Position numbers and translations under genes: made by a program. From Salinibacterium sp. SWN167 (GTDB lineage: Bacteria > Actinomycetota > Actinomycetes > Actinomycetales > Microbacteriaceae), in the NCBI RefSeq assembly GCF_015864665.1, contig NZ_JADYWU010000001.1, positions 1,116,001 to 1,180,000 on the forward strand: a stretch of 64,000 nt of DNA, given 5' to 3'. Shown piece by piece: positions 33,950 through 41,390 of this stretch (position 1 is the stretch's first letter; each line of letters starts with the position of its first letter). The notes below the pieces were generated by a model, which was given only the letters and a program-made list of their open reading frames with translations, did not search any database and had not been told where the DNA came from.

Positions 33950-35731
33950 ATGTTCATTAAGAAACTGCTGGCGACAGTTGCCAGCATCACCCTCATGACC
34001 GGTGCACTTCTCGGCGTATCCGCACCCGCATTTGCTGACGATGAAGTACCCGCCCACGACCCGACGGTGACCGAACCCATCACCGATACCCCGGTGGAGG
34101 CGCCCGAAGCGCCGGCGCCTGCTGCCTCTCCCGAGCCACCGTCACTGCCGGCATCCCCGGCTGAGCCCGTTGGTGACGCTTTACCAGAATCTCCAGCGCC
34201 CGAACCATCGGCGGCAGCCGTCGATATCCCTCCCGCTGCAGAGCCAGTGGTAGCAGCTGCTCCCTCAATGCAGCCCGAGCAGCAATCCCGCCCGCAGAAA
34301 AACGTGAAGGTCTGGGTGTGCAAGTTCGTGTCGAGCGATAACTCGCCGGCGGGCTACCAACTCAAATCAGGCAAACAGCCCATTCATGTGAGCATCAATG
34401 CGCTCGGCGATGACGTCAATGACACGGGTAGTTTCAATGATCGCCAACCCTCATTCGTTGTTGCTAGCAACGATGCGAGCCTCTGCTCTCACACGGAAGT
34501 AATCGTCGACGAAGAGGTCACGTGCCCTACTTACCAGTACGGCGGAATCGTGAATGTCACTACTTCGACAAAATTCTTCTACGGCAGCACTCAGGTGGAT
34601 TTCACCCAGACACAGAGCACTCGGCCCCTCACCGCTGAGGAATTACGTGCCTGCGACCCTCCGCCCGTTGAGGTCTACGTCTGCCAGTTCGTGGCGAGCG
34701 ATAGCCATCCCAGTGGTTGGGTGTTGCAGGAAGGCCCGCAACCCGTACTCGTTGAGGAGAGTGATCTCGGGCCGAACGTGAACGATTCTGGCGACTTCGA
34801 CCCAGAGGCACCTTCGTTCATTGTGGCCAGTGACGACAGTTCGTTGTGTGCATCAATGGTGGTCGAACGTTCGACCGAGGTCATATGCCCCAGCGTGAGC
34901 GCTGACGGCTACGCGACGATCACGACCGTGCGCTCATTCTTCTATGGCACGATCAAGGTCAACGAGAGCAGAGTTGAAGAGACTCGTGAGTTGACGGCAG
35001 ATGAGCGTTATAGCTGCCCCGAAGTGGGTGGTGCGATGGTGGCAACCGCTGCGGTGAGCTTCGAAGAAGCAACGTGCGATGCACCACAGCGACTGATTCT
35101 GGGCCCCGTGGTGAACGCTACTTGGGGTGAGATTATCGACCCCGAGGGTCCGGCTGACTATAGCGTCACGGCAACTGCAACCGAAGGCGCCGAGTTCCCC
35201 GCCGCTGGCCCCGCAATCCTGGCAGCCGGTGCTTCAACCATGATGACCTTTAGCGGAGTGCTCGATCCACAGCTCGATCCATCCAGTCCCGAGTGTGATC
35301 TCGTGACCTTGGGTCTCGTGATGCCGGCGGTGACGTTCTCGCAAGCGAGCTGCGATGCGGCAGGGAGCTACACGCTCGGTGTGGCTGCAGGCTATGACCC
35401 CGCACTGGTGACTTTCACGGTGAATGGTACTGCCGGCATCGTGGCCGGAACGTACCCGGTAGCAGCATCCGGTTCGGTGGTGGTGACTGCCCAAGTGGTG
35501 GAGCCCAACGGTCTCGAATTCGACTGGAGTGACCCGCCTGCTTTCGCATTCGAGGTGCCGAGCAGCGACGATTGCGTCTCTCCAGAAGTCGTGACCGCTC
35601 AACTGCCCACTCTTGCCTACACAGGCAGTAGCGGTAGTGCGGGTGCTTGGTGGCTATTGCCGCTGAGCATGATCGTGCTCGGTGGCGCTGCCATCGTCGT
35701 GCGTCGCCGAATGGATGCTGAACTCACGTAA
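33950..35731 (+). CDS. LAYTG-anchored surface protein with duplicated module
   Basis: This 593-residue exported protein has a signal peptide ending ...APAFADD (about residue 27). A Pro/Ala/Glu-rich stalk runs to about 110, followed by two homologous modules of about 115 residues (starting KVWVCKFVSSDNSPAGY and EVYVCQFVASDSHPSGW), each with three conserved cysteines. Beta-rich regions with further Cys pairs follow, then a sorting signal with LAYTG, a hydrophobic helix and RRR. LAxTG is the motif used by class E sortases of Actinobacteria. No sortase gene is in the window. The function of the modules is unknown; adhesion or envelope stabilisation is possible. Confidence 0.82.
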   Translation: MFIKKLLATVASITLMTGALLGVSAPAFADDEVPAHDPTVTEPITDTPVEAPEAPAPAASPEPPSLPASPAEPVGDALPESPAPEPSAAAVDIPPAAEPVVAAAPSMQPEQQSRPQKNVKVWVCKFVSSDNSPAGYQLKSGKQPIHVSINALGDDVNDTGSFNDRQPSFVVASNDASLCSHTEVIVDEEVTCPTYQYGGIVNVTTSTKFFYGSTQVDFTQTQSTRPLTAEELRACDPPPVEVYVCQFVASDSHPSGWVLQEGPQPVLVEESDLGPNVNDSGDFDPEAPSFIVASDDSSLCASMVVERSTEVICPSVSADGYATITTVRSFFYGTIKVNESRVEETRELTADERYSCPEVGGAMVATAAVSFEEATCDAPQRLILGPVVNATWGEIIDPEGPADYSVTATATEGAEFPAAGPAILAAGASTMMTFSGVLDPQLDPSSPECDLVTLGLVMPAVTFSQASCDAAGSYTLGVAAGYDPALVTFTVNGTAGIVAGTYPVAASGSVVVTAQVVEPNGLEFDWSDPPAFAFEVPSSDDCVSPEVVTAQLPTLAYTGSSGSAGAWWLLPLSMIVLGGAAIVVRRRMDAELT

Positions 35732-35745
35732 TCAGTGCAGTCCTG

Positions 35746-35769
35746 CCCCGGCGCGAATGTGCGTCGGGG
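35746..35769. terminator. bidirectional hairpin terminator
   Basis: Arms 35746-35754 and 35761-35769 form a 9-bp GC-rich stem with one G-T pair and a 6-base loop. It lies in the 38-bp gap between the convergent surface-protein and M23 genes. Confidence 0.65.
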
Positions 35770-36420
35770 TTAGGGCAGCCACGGTGAGGGGTCGACACGA
35801 GTGTCAAACACGTAGACCTCGAAGTGAAGGTGCGGGAACGTTGAGTAGCCGGTGTTGCCAACCGATCCGAGGAGAGCTCCCGCGGCTACCCACTGGCCAG
35901 CGACGACTGCTTCTGAGCCTTCGATCATGTGAGCGTAGAGAGTTTTGATTCCGTTGCCGTGATCGATGATGACGTGACGGCCCCAGCCGCCTCCGTAGGT
36001 GACGCTCTCGACTGTGCCGGGGGATGCCGCAATGATGTCGGATCCTTCGGCAGCCATGATATCGATGCCGCCGTGAAATTCTCCCTCGCCGCGGTATCCG
36101 AAACCGTCGTTGATTTCGCCGTTGGCGGGGAACAGTTCGAGGGTGCCGGAAAGGCCAGCGGCTGTGACAACGACTTGCTGCTGAACTTGTTCGACGTCGT
36201 AGCTGTCGCGAACAACAGGAGTGGGAAGACCGGTCGCAGGAGAAGCGAACGTTTGCACATTGTCGAGGGGTGATTCGCTGGCGGAGGACGCAGGGAGAGC
36301 GGCGAGGGTCGCGGGATCCGCAACGAACACATCGTCATCCTGGGTGGGAAAGAGAGCTGCCGGAACGGTGCCGCCGACGAGTATCGCCCCTACGGCGAGC
36401 ATGGTAATTGTTCGTTTCAA
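35770..36420 (-). CDS. M23-family (LytM) peptidase, exported
   Basis: This 216-residue protein has an N-terminal membrane/signal helix (ITMLAVGAILVGGTVPAALF) and an intervening low-complexity region. A C-terminal M23 domain carries the zinc motifs HGGID and HLHFEV plus YGGGWGRHVIIDHGNG. Domains of this kind cut peptide cross-links in peptidoglycan; some are regulatory without zinc, but both metal motifs are intact here. A TTG at 36420 with AAGGA seven bases upstream is proposed as start; an ATG at 36402 is the alternative. The upstream 290 bp are shared with a divergent gene. Confidence 0.83.
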   Translation of the reverse strand: MKRTITMLAVGAILVGGTVPAALFPTQDDDVFVADPATLAALPASSASESPLDNVQTFASPATGLPTPVVRDSYDVEQVQQQVVVTAAGLSGTLELFPANGEINDGFGYRGEGEFHGGIDIMAAEGSDIIAASPGTVESVTYGGGWGRHVIIDHGNGIKTLYAHMIEGSEAVVAGQWVAAGALLGSVGNTGYSTFPHLHFEVYVFDTRVDPSPWLP

Positions 36421-36710
36421 CAGCGTTCCTTGGTTGGGGTCTGAAAGGTGGGCTGCGTCGGGGGGAAGGCACAATCGTGTCGAAGCTTGCCGCTCTCGTT
36501 GGTGAGACGTGGGTTAGAGCCAAATGCAAGCCTGATTGGTGCGAACTGCAGCACACTCGCCGAAACCGCTTCGATGCGGTTAGACAGGCGAGTAAGTCCA
36601 TAAAAATACGGGATGAACCTGAGAACAGTACTCAGGGAACAGTAATTCACGGCGCTCGCCCTATATCCTTTGGGGGCAAACGTTCTATTTCTTCGATGGG
36701 GAGGAGCCCG
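36421..36710. other. 290-bp divergent intergenic region with structured elements
   Basis: No gene is visible. The region contains a two-level hairpin at 36555-36593 (outer ACTCGCC/GGCGAGT, inner AACCGC/GCGGTT). It also holds an inverted repeat CCTGAG/CTCAGG (36618-36636) and a direct repeat GAACAGTA (36623-36630 and 36637-36644). A TATATC box lies at 36662-36667. It must contain the promoters of both the M23 and the C26 gene. Confidence 0.5.
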
Positions 36711-37460
36711 ATGGGCACCAGTTCGCGACCGATTATTGGTCTCACGTCGTACCTTGAGCAGGCTCAGACCGGCGTCTGGGATCTTCCCGCGTCCTTCCTG
36801 CCGAAAATCTATTTTGAAGCGGTGACGGATGCTGGTGGCATCGCAGTCTTGCTGCCTCCGCAGCCTGTGGACGACGGCATCGCTGCCTCAATCGTGCAGG
36901 GGCTCGATGGCCTGATTCTCACGGGCGGCAAAGACGTAGACCCGGCGCGCTACGGTCAGGAGGCGCATCCGACGACTGATGTGCCCCGCAAAGACCGCGA
37001 CGCTTTCGAAGACGCGCTCGTGCGTGCCGCTATCGAACACAACGTGCCATTGCTCGGCATTTGCCGTGGTGCCCAAATCCTGAACGTCGCCTTAGGCGGC
37101 ACGATCATCCAGCATTTGCCCGATGTGATCGGCTCCGCTCGTTACAGCGCTGGGGGAGGCGTTTTCTTGGTCAATGACGTTGCCATTGAGCCTGACACGA
37201 CGCTGTCGGCGCTCTTGGGGGGCGATGACACGGTGGCCGTGAAGTCGTACCACCATCAAGCGATCGACACCCTTGCCGACGGGCTCATCGTGACGGGGCG
37301 AGGTGACGACGGCGTAATTCAGGCGGTCGAATTGCCGAGCGTTGACTTTTGTGTCGCTGTGCAGTGGCATCCAGAAGAGGATGCCAAAGAAGATGCCCGC
37401 TTGTTCCGTGGCGTTGTCGAGGCGGCAGCCCGGCATCGCGACAAGCGCTCACAGGCTTAG
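36711..37460 (+). CDS. gamma-glutamyl-gamma-aminobutyrate hydrolase (PuuD/peptidase C26) family
   Basis: This 249-residue class I glutamine-amidotransferase-like hydrolase has the nucleophile elbow GICRGAQ, the catalytic His/Glu in QWHPEED, and the substrate loop LTGGKDVDPARYG. PuuD cleaves gamma-glutamyl-GABA in putrescine catabolism, but many actinobacterial members act on other gamma-glutamyl compounds. The other puu genes are absent, so the pathway is open. The ATG at 36711 follows GGGGAGGAG; an ATG 15 bases upstream is less well placed. Confidence 0.85.
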   Translation: MGTSSRPIIGLTSYLEQAQTGVWDLPASFLPKIYFEAVTDAGGIAVLLPPQPVDDGIAASIVQGLDGLILTGGKDVDPARYGQEAHPTTDVPRKDRDAFEDALVRAAIEHNVPLLGICRGAQILNVALGGTIIQHLPDVIGSARYSAGGGVFLVNDVAIEPDTTLSALLGGDDTVAVKSYHHQAIDTLADGLIVTGRGDDGVIQAVELPSVDFCVAVQWHPEEDAKEDARLFRGVVEAAARHRDKRSQA

Positions 37461-37489
37461 CGGAGCCGTGACGCGCCCTGATCGCGGCG

Positions 37490-37681
37490 TTAGTCTTCGA
37501 GCTCGTAGGAGTCGCTGGCTTCTTTGGCGATCGTTCCGATAGCGATGGCGATAGTGATTCCCCAGCTGATCCACATGAGAATGAGGCGCCAGTCGCGCGG
37601 ACCCTGCTTGGTGGTTTGAAAGATGCTCCAGCCGCCGGCGACTGCACTGAGGAGACTGCCGTTGAACAGGTACTTGCGCAT
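37490..37681 (-). CDS. small two-helix membrane protein
   Basis: This 63-residue protein starts at an ATG with a good GGAGGA ribosome site. It has a weakly hydrophobic N-terminal segment (about 6-20), a clear transmembrane helix at about 33-52 (ILMWISWGITIAIAIGTIA) and an acidic tail KEASDSYELED. It converges with the C26 gene. No family is recognised; coding status rests on the ribosome site, codon use and topology. Confidence 0.6.
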   Translation of the reverse strand: MRKYLFNGSLLSAVAGGWSIFQTTKQGPRDWRLILMWISWGITIAIAIGTIAKEASDSYELED

Positions 37682-37812
37682 GTTTTCCTCCGAGGGTTGG
37701 TGTTATCCCACGCTAGCGCGTGAATCTGATGGCGGCTACTCGGCGTTAGTGGCGGCACACAAGTTCGGCGGTGTGCTGGATTTTCGCTGACAAATCGCTC
37801 CGGATGTGACTC

Positions 37813-37828
37813 CTGACCGATCGGTCAG
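37813..37828. promoter_or_regulatory. TetR-type operator, perfect 16-bp palindrome
   Basis: CTGACCGATCGGTCAG is a perfect palindrome in the TGACC-N-GGTCA style of many TetR operators. It fills the spacer just before the TAGGCT -10 box (37830-37835) and ends 13 bp before the GTG of the tetR gene, which predicts direct autorepression. Confidence 0.85.
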
Positions 37829-37829
37829 T

Positions 37830-37841
37830 TAGGCTCATCGG
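37830..37841 (+). promoter_or_regulatory. leaderless-type -10 element, TAGGCT, for the tetR-MMPL module
   Basis: TAGGCT (37830-37835) plus six bases (CATCGG) precede the GTG at 37842. A 17-bp spacer upward reaches GACTCC at 37807-37812, a poor -35, with the operator occupying the spacer. Confidence 0.6.
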
Positions 37842-38396
37842 GTGTCCAGTCAAGAACAACTTCAGCGTATCGCGCTCGCCGAGTTCTCTATCGCCGGCTA
37901 TACCGGCACGTCGATCCATCGTATCGCTGAACTCGCGGGGCTCTCCAAATCGAGCGTTCTCTACCATTTCACTTCCAAGGAAGCGCTCCTCGAAGCGGCC
38001 GTAACCCCGGCCATCGAGCGCCTTGATGCTCTCGTCACCACCCTCGAGATGAGCGGGATGGAACCAGAAAAACGAGAAGCTTTCCTCGCCCGGTTCGTCG
38101 ACTTTCTCTTCGACTGTCGCCAAGAAGTTCACATGTTCATCAACCAGGGACCCTCTCTTGTTGGCGTGCCCGTGCTCGACCGGGCGAACGATATTGTGCG
38201 CCGACTCGCGCAAGTCTTTGCCGCCACCACATCAAACCCGCACGACGCCATGCGCTTCGGGATCGCGCTTGGCGGCTCTGCCTACCTGCTCTGCACCTCA
38301 GCGAATCTCTCGCTGCCCCTCGAATCTGACGACGACACTCGTCAAGCCCTCATCGCGATCATGAGCGAACTACTCGCCCCTGTTCGCAGCAACTAA
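37842..38396 (+). CDS. TetR-family repressor of the MMPL/YhgE module
   Basis: This 184-residue TetR regulator has an N-terminal helix-turn-helix (about 7-52): EQLQRIALAEFSIAGYTGTS, then IAELAGLSKSSVLYHFTSKEALL as recognition segment, and a helical ligand-binding C-terminus. The gene is followed after 90 bp by an MMPL transporter. Its own promoter carries a perfect palindromic operator, so it most likely represses itself and the two membrane genes. The ligand is unknown. There is no ribosome site, consistent with a leaderless message. Confidence 0.9.
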   Translation: MSSQEQLQRIALAEFSIAGYTGTSIHRIAELAGLSKSSVLYHFTSKEALLEAAVTPAIERLDALVTTLEMSGMEPEKREAFLARFVDFLFDCRQEVHMFINQGPSLVGVPVLDRANDIVRRLAQVFAATTSNPHDAMRFGIALGGSAYLLCTSANLSLPLESDDDTRQALIAIMSELLAPVRSN

Positions 38397-38486
38397 CTCG
38401 TTCGCACCAACTCACTGACTTCGCGTCGAGCCTCACGCCTCGTCGTATTCACCGCACCAGCACAGTCCACCAGATCCGGAGCACCC

Positions 38487-41390
38487 GTGGCCACTCTTCT
38501 CTACCGACTTGGTCGATTCTCGTATCGGCATCCGTGGCGCGTGCTCGTGGTGTGGTTCCTGCTTGTGGTCGGCACCCTCGGCGGCGGAATCGCGTTGGGC
38601 GGGCAAACCGAAGAGTCGTTCGAGATTCCGGGAACCGAATCGCAAGTGGCGCTCGACCGACTGGAAGCTGTCTTTCCCTCCGTGGCCGGCGCATCCGCCA
38701 CGGCTGTGATTGTCGCTGAAGACGGATCACGCATCGAGACCTCAGAAGACGTCATTGAACGCATCGCGGCAGCAATCGATCGCATCGATGGCGTTGACTC
38801 GGCGGTAAGCCCCTTCGATGAGTACGCCGGAAAAGCGATCTCGGACGACCACAGCATGGCCATCATCCGGGTGCAATTTGACGGACCGGTTACAGACGTC
38901 ACAGAGGCAACCGTTGAGGCGCTAGTCGACACGGCTGGCATCGGAGAGGACGCCGGACTGCGCGTTGAATATGGCGGGCTCGTGTTTCAGGACACGTCCT
39001 TCGGCATCACCGTGACCGAAGTGGTCGGTGTTGTCTTCGCAGCGCTCGTGCTCGTCATCACCTTTGGTTCGCTGCTTGCGGCGGGGATGCCGCTGCTCAG
39101 CGCCCTCATCGGTGTTGGCATTGTGATGGGCCTCATCACGACACTCTCCGCGTTCACCACGGTGTCGAGCTCTGCGCCTCTCTTGGCGCTCATGATCGGG
39201 CTTGCCGTCGGGATCGACTATGCCCTGTTCATCGTCTCGCGCCACCGAGCCCAACTTGCGCACGGCGAGGAGCCCGAGGAGTCGGCAGCGATGGCTGTCG
39301 GCACCGCCGGGAGTGCGGTCGTGTTCGCGGGCGTCACCGTGATTATTGCGTTGCTTGGTCTTCTCGTGGTCGGCATCCCCTTCTTGAGCGTCATGGGCAT
39401 TGGTGCTGCCGTTGCGGTGTTCATCGCCATGGGAGTGGCCACAACCCTGCTGCCTGCGCTGCTGGGTTTTGCGGGGGCGCGAATGATCCCCAAAGACGGA
39501 TCGCGAGCGCAGCGTCGATTCACGGCATCCGCCGACGAAAGCAAGAGCATGGGCGCCCGCTGGGTGCGCGGCGTCACGAAATACCCGTGGTTGGCCGCGA
39601 TTGCCGTCGTTGCTATTCTCGGCACCCTCGCGATTCCGGCCGCCAGTCTGCAGCTGAGTTTGCCCGATGGCGGTTCTGAGCCAGCCGGTTCCACTCAGCG
39701 TGAAGCTTTTGATCTCGTGACGGACGGCTTCGGGCCGGGCTACAACGGACCGCTGGTTGTTGCCCTTGACATCACTCAAACCATCGACATTCAGGATGAC
39801 CTCGAATCGATCGCGGCCGACCTCGCGAAACTTGACGACGTCGATTTCGTTTCGCAGGGCTTCCCCGATGAGGGGCTCGACACCGCGATCATCCAGGTGA
39901 CTCCCACGAGTTCGCCGGATTCCGCAGAAACCAAAGCGCTCGTGCAGACCATTCGGGATCTTGCTCCCGAGCTGGAACGCACGTATGACATCCGAAGCTC
40001 TGTCACGGGAACGACAGCAATTGGCATCGACATCTCCAACCGCCTGAGTAATGCGCTCGTTCCGTTTGGGCTGATCGTGGTCGGTCTTTCGGTGGTGTTG
40101 CTCATGATGGTGTTCCGCTCGGTGCTGGTTCCGCTCAAGGCAGCTGCCGGGTTCCTGCTCTCCGTCGTCGCCTCGTTTGGCGTCGTCGTCGCCGTCTTCC
40201 AATGGGGATGGTTCGCCGACGTGATTGGCGTCGAAAACCCCGGCCCCATCCTGAGCTTCATGCCGATCCTGCTCATGGCGGTTCTGTTCGGGCTCGCGAT
40301 GGACTACGAAGTCTTCCTCGTGTCCGGAATGCGCGAGGAGTACGTGAAAACCCGTGATGCGATGGGATCGGTGCGTCATGGCTTCGCGAGCAGCGCCCGC
40401 GTCGTCACGGCGGCTGCGCTCATCATGTTCTTTGTATTTTTTGCCTTCGTGCCGGAAGGCAGCGGGACCATCAAGCCCATCGCGCTCGGGCTTGCCGTGG
40501 GTATCGCGTTCGACGCCTTCCTTGTACGCATGACTCTCGTGCCTGCGCTCATGGCCTTATTCGGGAACGCGGCCTGGTGGTTGCCGGGGTGGCTGAGCAA
40601 GCTCCTTCCTGACGTCGATATTGAAGGCGAACAACTGCGCGAACACCGTCGCGAACTGGAGTGGGCATCTACCCAAACCGAACTCGCCATGAGCGCCGAA
40701 TACCTCGTCGCGGGTGACGACCACCAGCGTCTCGGCCCCATTTCGCTAGCCGTGCCGCGCGGTTCTCTCGTCATCGCCTCAGGCGACCGTCACGACCGGC
40801 GCATCATGGGGGCAACGCTCTCGGGCATCCTGCCGCCGCTCTCCGGCATGGTGCAGGTCGCTGGCTACCCGCTGCCCTCGCACGCCGACCACGTGAATAA
40901 GCGAGTCGCGCTCGCCGAGGTTGCAGGAACGCCCTACAGCGAAGACGAGGCCACCCTCGGCGCGATGCTGCGCGAACGAATCGAAATGACGCAGCGTTGG
41001 CAGCAAACGCCACAGACCGCAGCGAAAGTGCGCGACTGGATCGCGCGCGTTGATGATGTTCTTGGCGACGTCACCGCTCGTCGCACGGTGCGCGTCACAA
41101 CGGCCACCAACGTCAACGCCCTCCCGCAACTCGAACGATCAGTGGCACTTGCAGCCGTGGGGCTCTCCGAAGGCACGGAGATTGTGTTCTTCGATCGCTT
41201 CGATCAGTTCGCGGAAGCAGAGGATGAAGCGGCGTTCTTGACCGCGGTGACGCGCCTTGCTGACGAGACCACCACCCTCATCTTCGGAACCGGCAGACCG
41301 GTTACCCTCGCCAGCTCAATTGACCGTGGAGGCCGCAACGTGATCGTCGTCGACCTCTACTTGCTCGCACCGGAAGGACTCCTTCGATGA
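38487..41390 (+). CDS. MMPL-family transporter fused to a degenerate ABC-ATPase-like domain
   Basis: This 967-residue protein consists of an MMPL/RND-type transporter (about 1-700) and a soluble C-terminal domain. The transporter has two sets of five or six helices, large extracytoplasmic loops after helices 1 and 7, and the paired motif GLAVGIDYALFIVSRHR and FGLAMDYEVFLVSGMREEY. The C-terminal domain (about 720-967) reads like an ABC nucleotide-binding domain: LGPISLAVPRGSLVIASG (about 749), a P-loop position occupied by DRHDRRIMG, LPQLERSVALAAVGL where LSGGQ is expected, and VFFDRFD (about 900) at Walker B. The catalytic residues are lost. GGAG precedes the GTG. It overlaps the YhgE gene by ATGA. 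Lipid or drug export is the likely role. Confidence 0.85.
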   Translation: MATLLYRLGRFSYRHPWRVLVVWFLLVVGTLGGGIALGGQTEESFEIPGTESQVALDRLEAVFPSVAGASATAVIVAEDGSRIETSEDVIERIAAAIDRIDGVDSAVSPFDEYAGKAISDDHSMAIIRVQFDGPVTDVTEATVEALVDTAGIGEDAGLRVEYGGLVFQDTSFGITVTEVVGVVFAALVLVITFGSLLAAGMPLLSALIGVGIVMGLITTLSAFTTVSSSAPLLALMIGLAVGIDYALFIVSRHRAQLAHGEEPEESAAMAVGTAGSAVVFAGVTVIIALLGLLVVGIPFLSVMGIGAAVAVFIAMGVATTLLPALLGFAGARMIPKDGSRAQRRFTASADESKSMGARWVRGVTKYPWLAAIAVVAILGTLAIPAASLQLSLPDGGSEPAGSTQREAFDLVTDGFGPGYNGPLVVALDITQTIDIQDDLESIAADLAKLDDVDFVSQGFPDEGLDTAIIQVTPTSSPDSAETKALVQTIRDLAPELERTYDIRSSVTGTTAIGIDISNRLSNALVPFGLIVVGLSVVLLMMVFRSVLVPLKAAAGFLLSVVASFGVVVAVFQWGWFADVIGVENPGPILSFMPILLMAVLFGLAMDYEVFLVSGMREEYVKTRDAMGSVRHGFASSARVVTAAALIMFFVFFAFVPEGSGTIKPIALGLAVGIAFDAFLVRMTLVPALMALFGNAAWWLPGWLSKLLPDVDIEGEQLREHRRELEWASTQTELAMSAEYLVAGDDHQRLGPISLAVPRGSLVIASGDRHDRRIMGATLSGILPPLSGMVQVAGYPLPSHADHVNKRVALAEVAGTPYSEDEATLGAMLRERIEMTQRWQQTPQTAAKVRDWIARVDDVLGDVTARRTVRVTTATNVNALPQLERSVALAAVGLSEGTEIVFFDRFDQFAEAEDEAAFLTAVTRLADETTTLIFGTGRPVTLASSIDRGGRNVIVVDLYLLAPEGLLR

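Noticed and set aside
34114-34260. Pro/Ala-rich repeats in the surface protein as a CRISPR-like or tandem DNA repeat
   Set aside because: The repetition is compositional at protein level, without regular DNA units or spacers.
38922-40379. 485-codon antisense frame over the MMPL gene
   Set aside because: It is His/Arg/Asp-rich, as expected from the complement of GC-rich membrane codons, and shows no family features.
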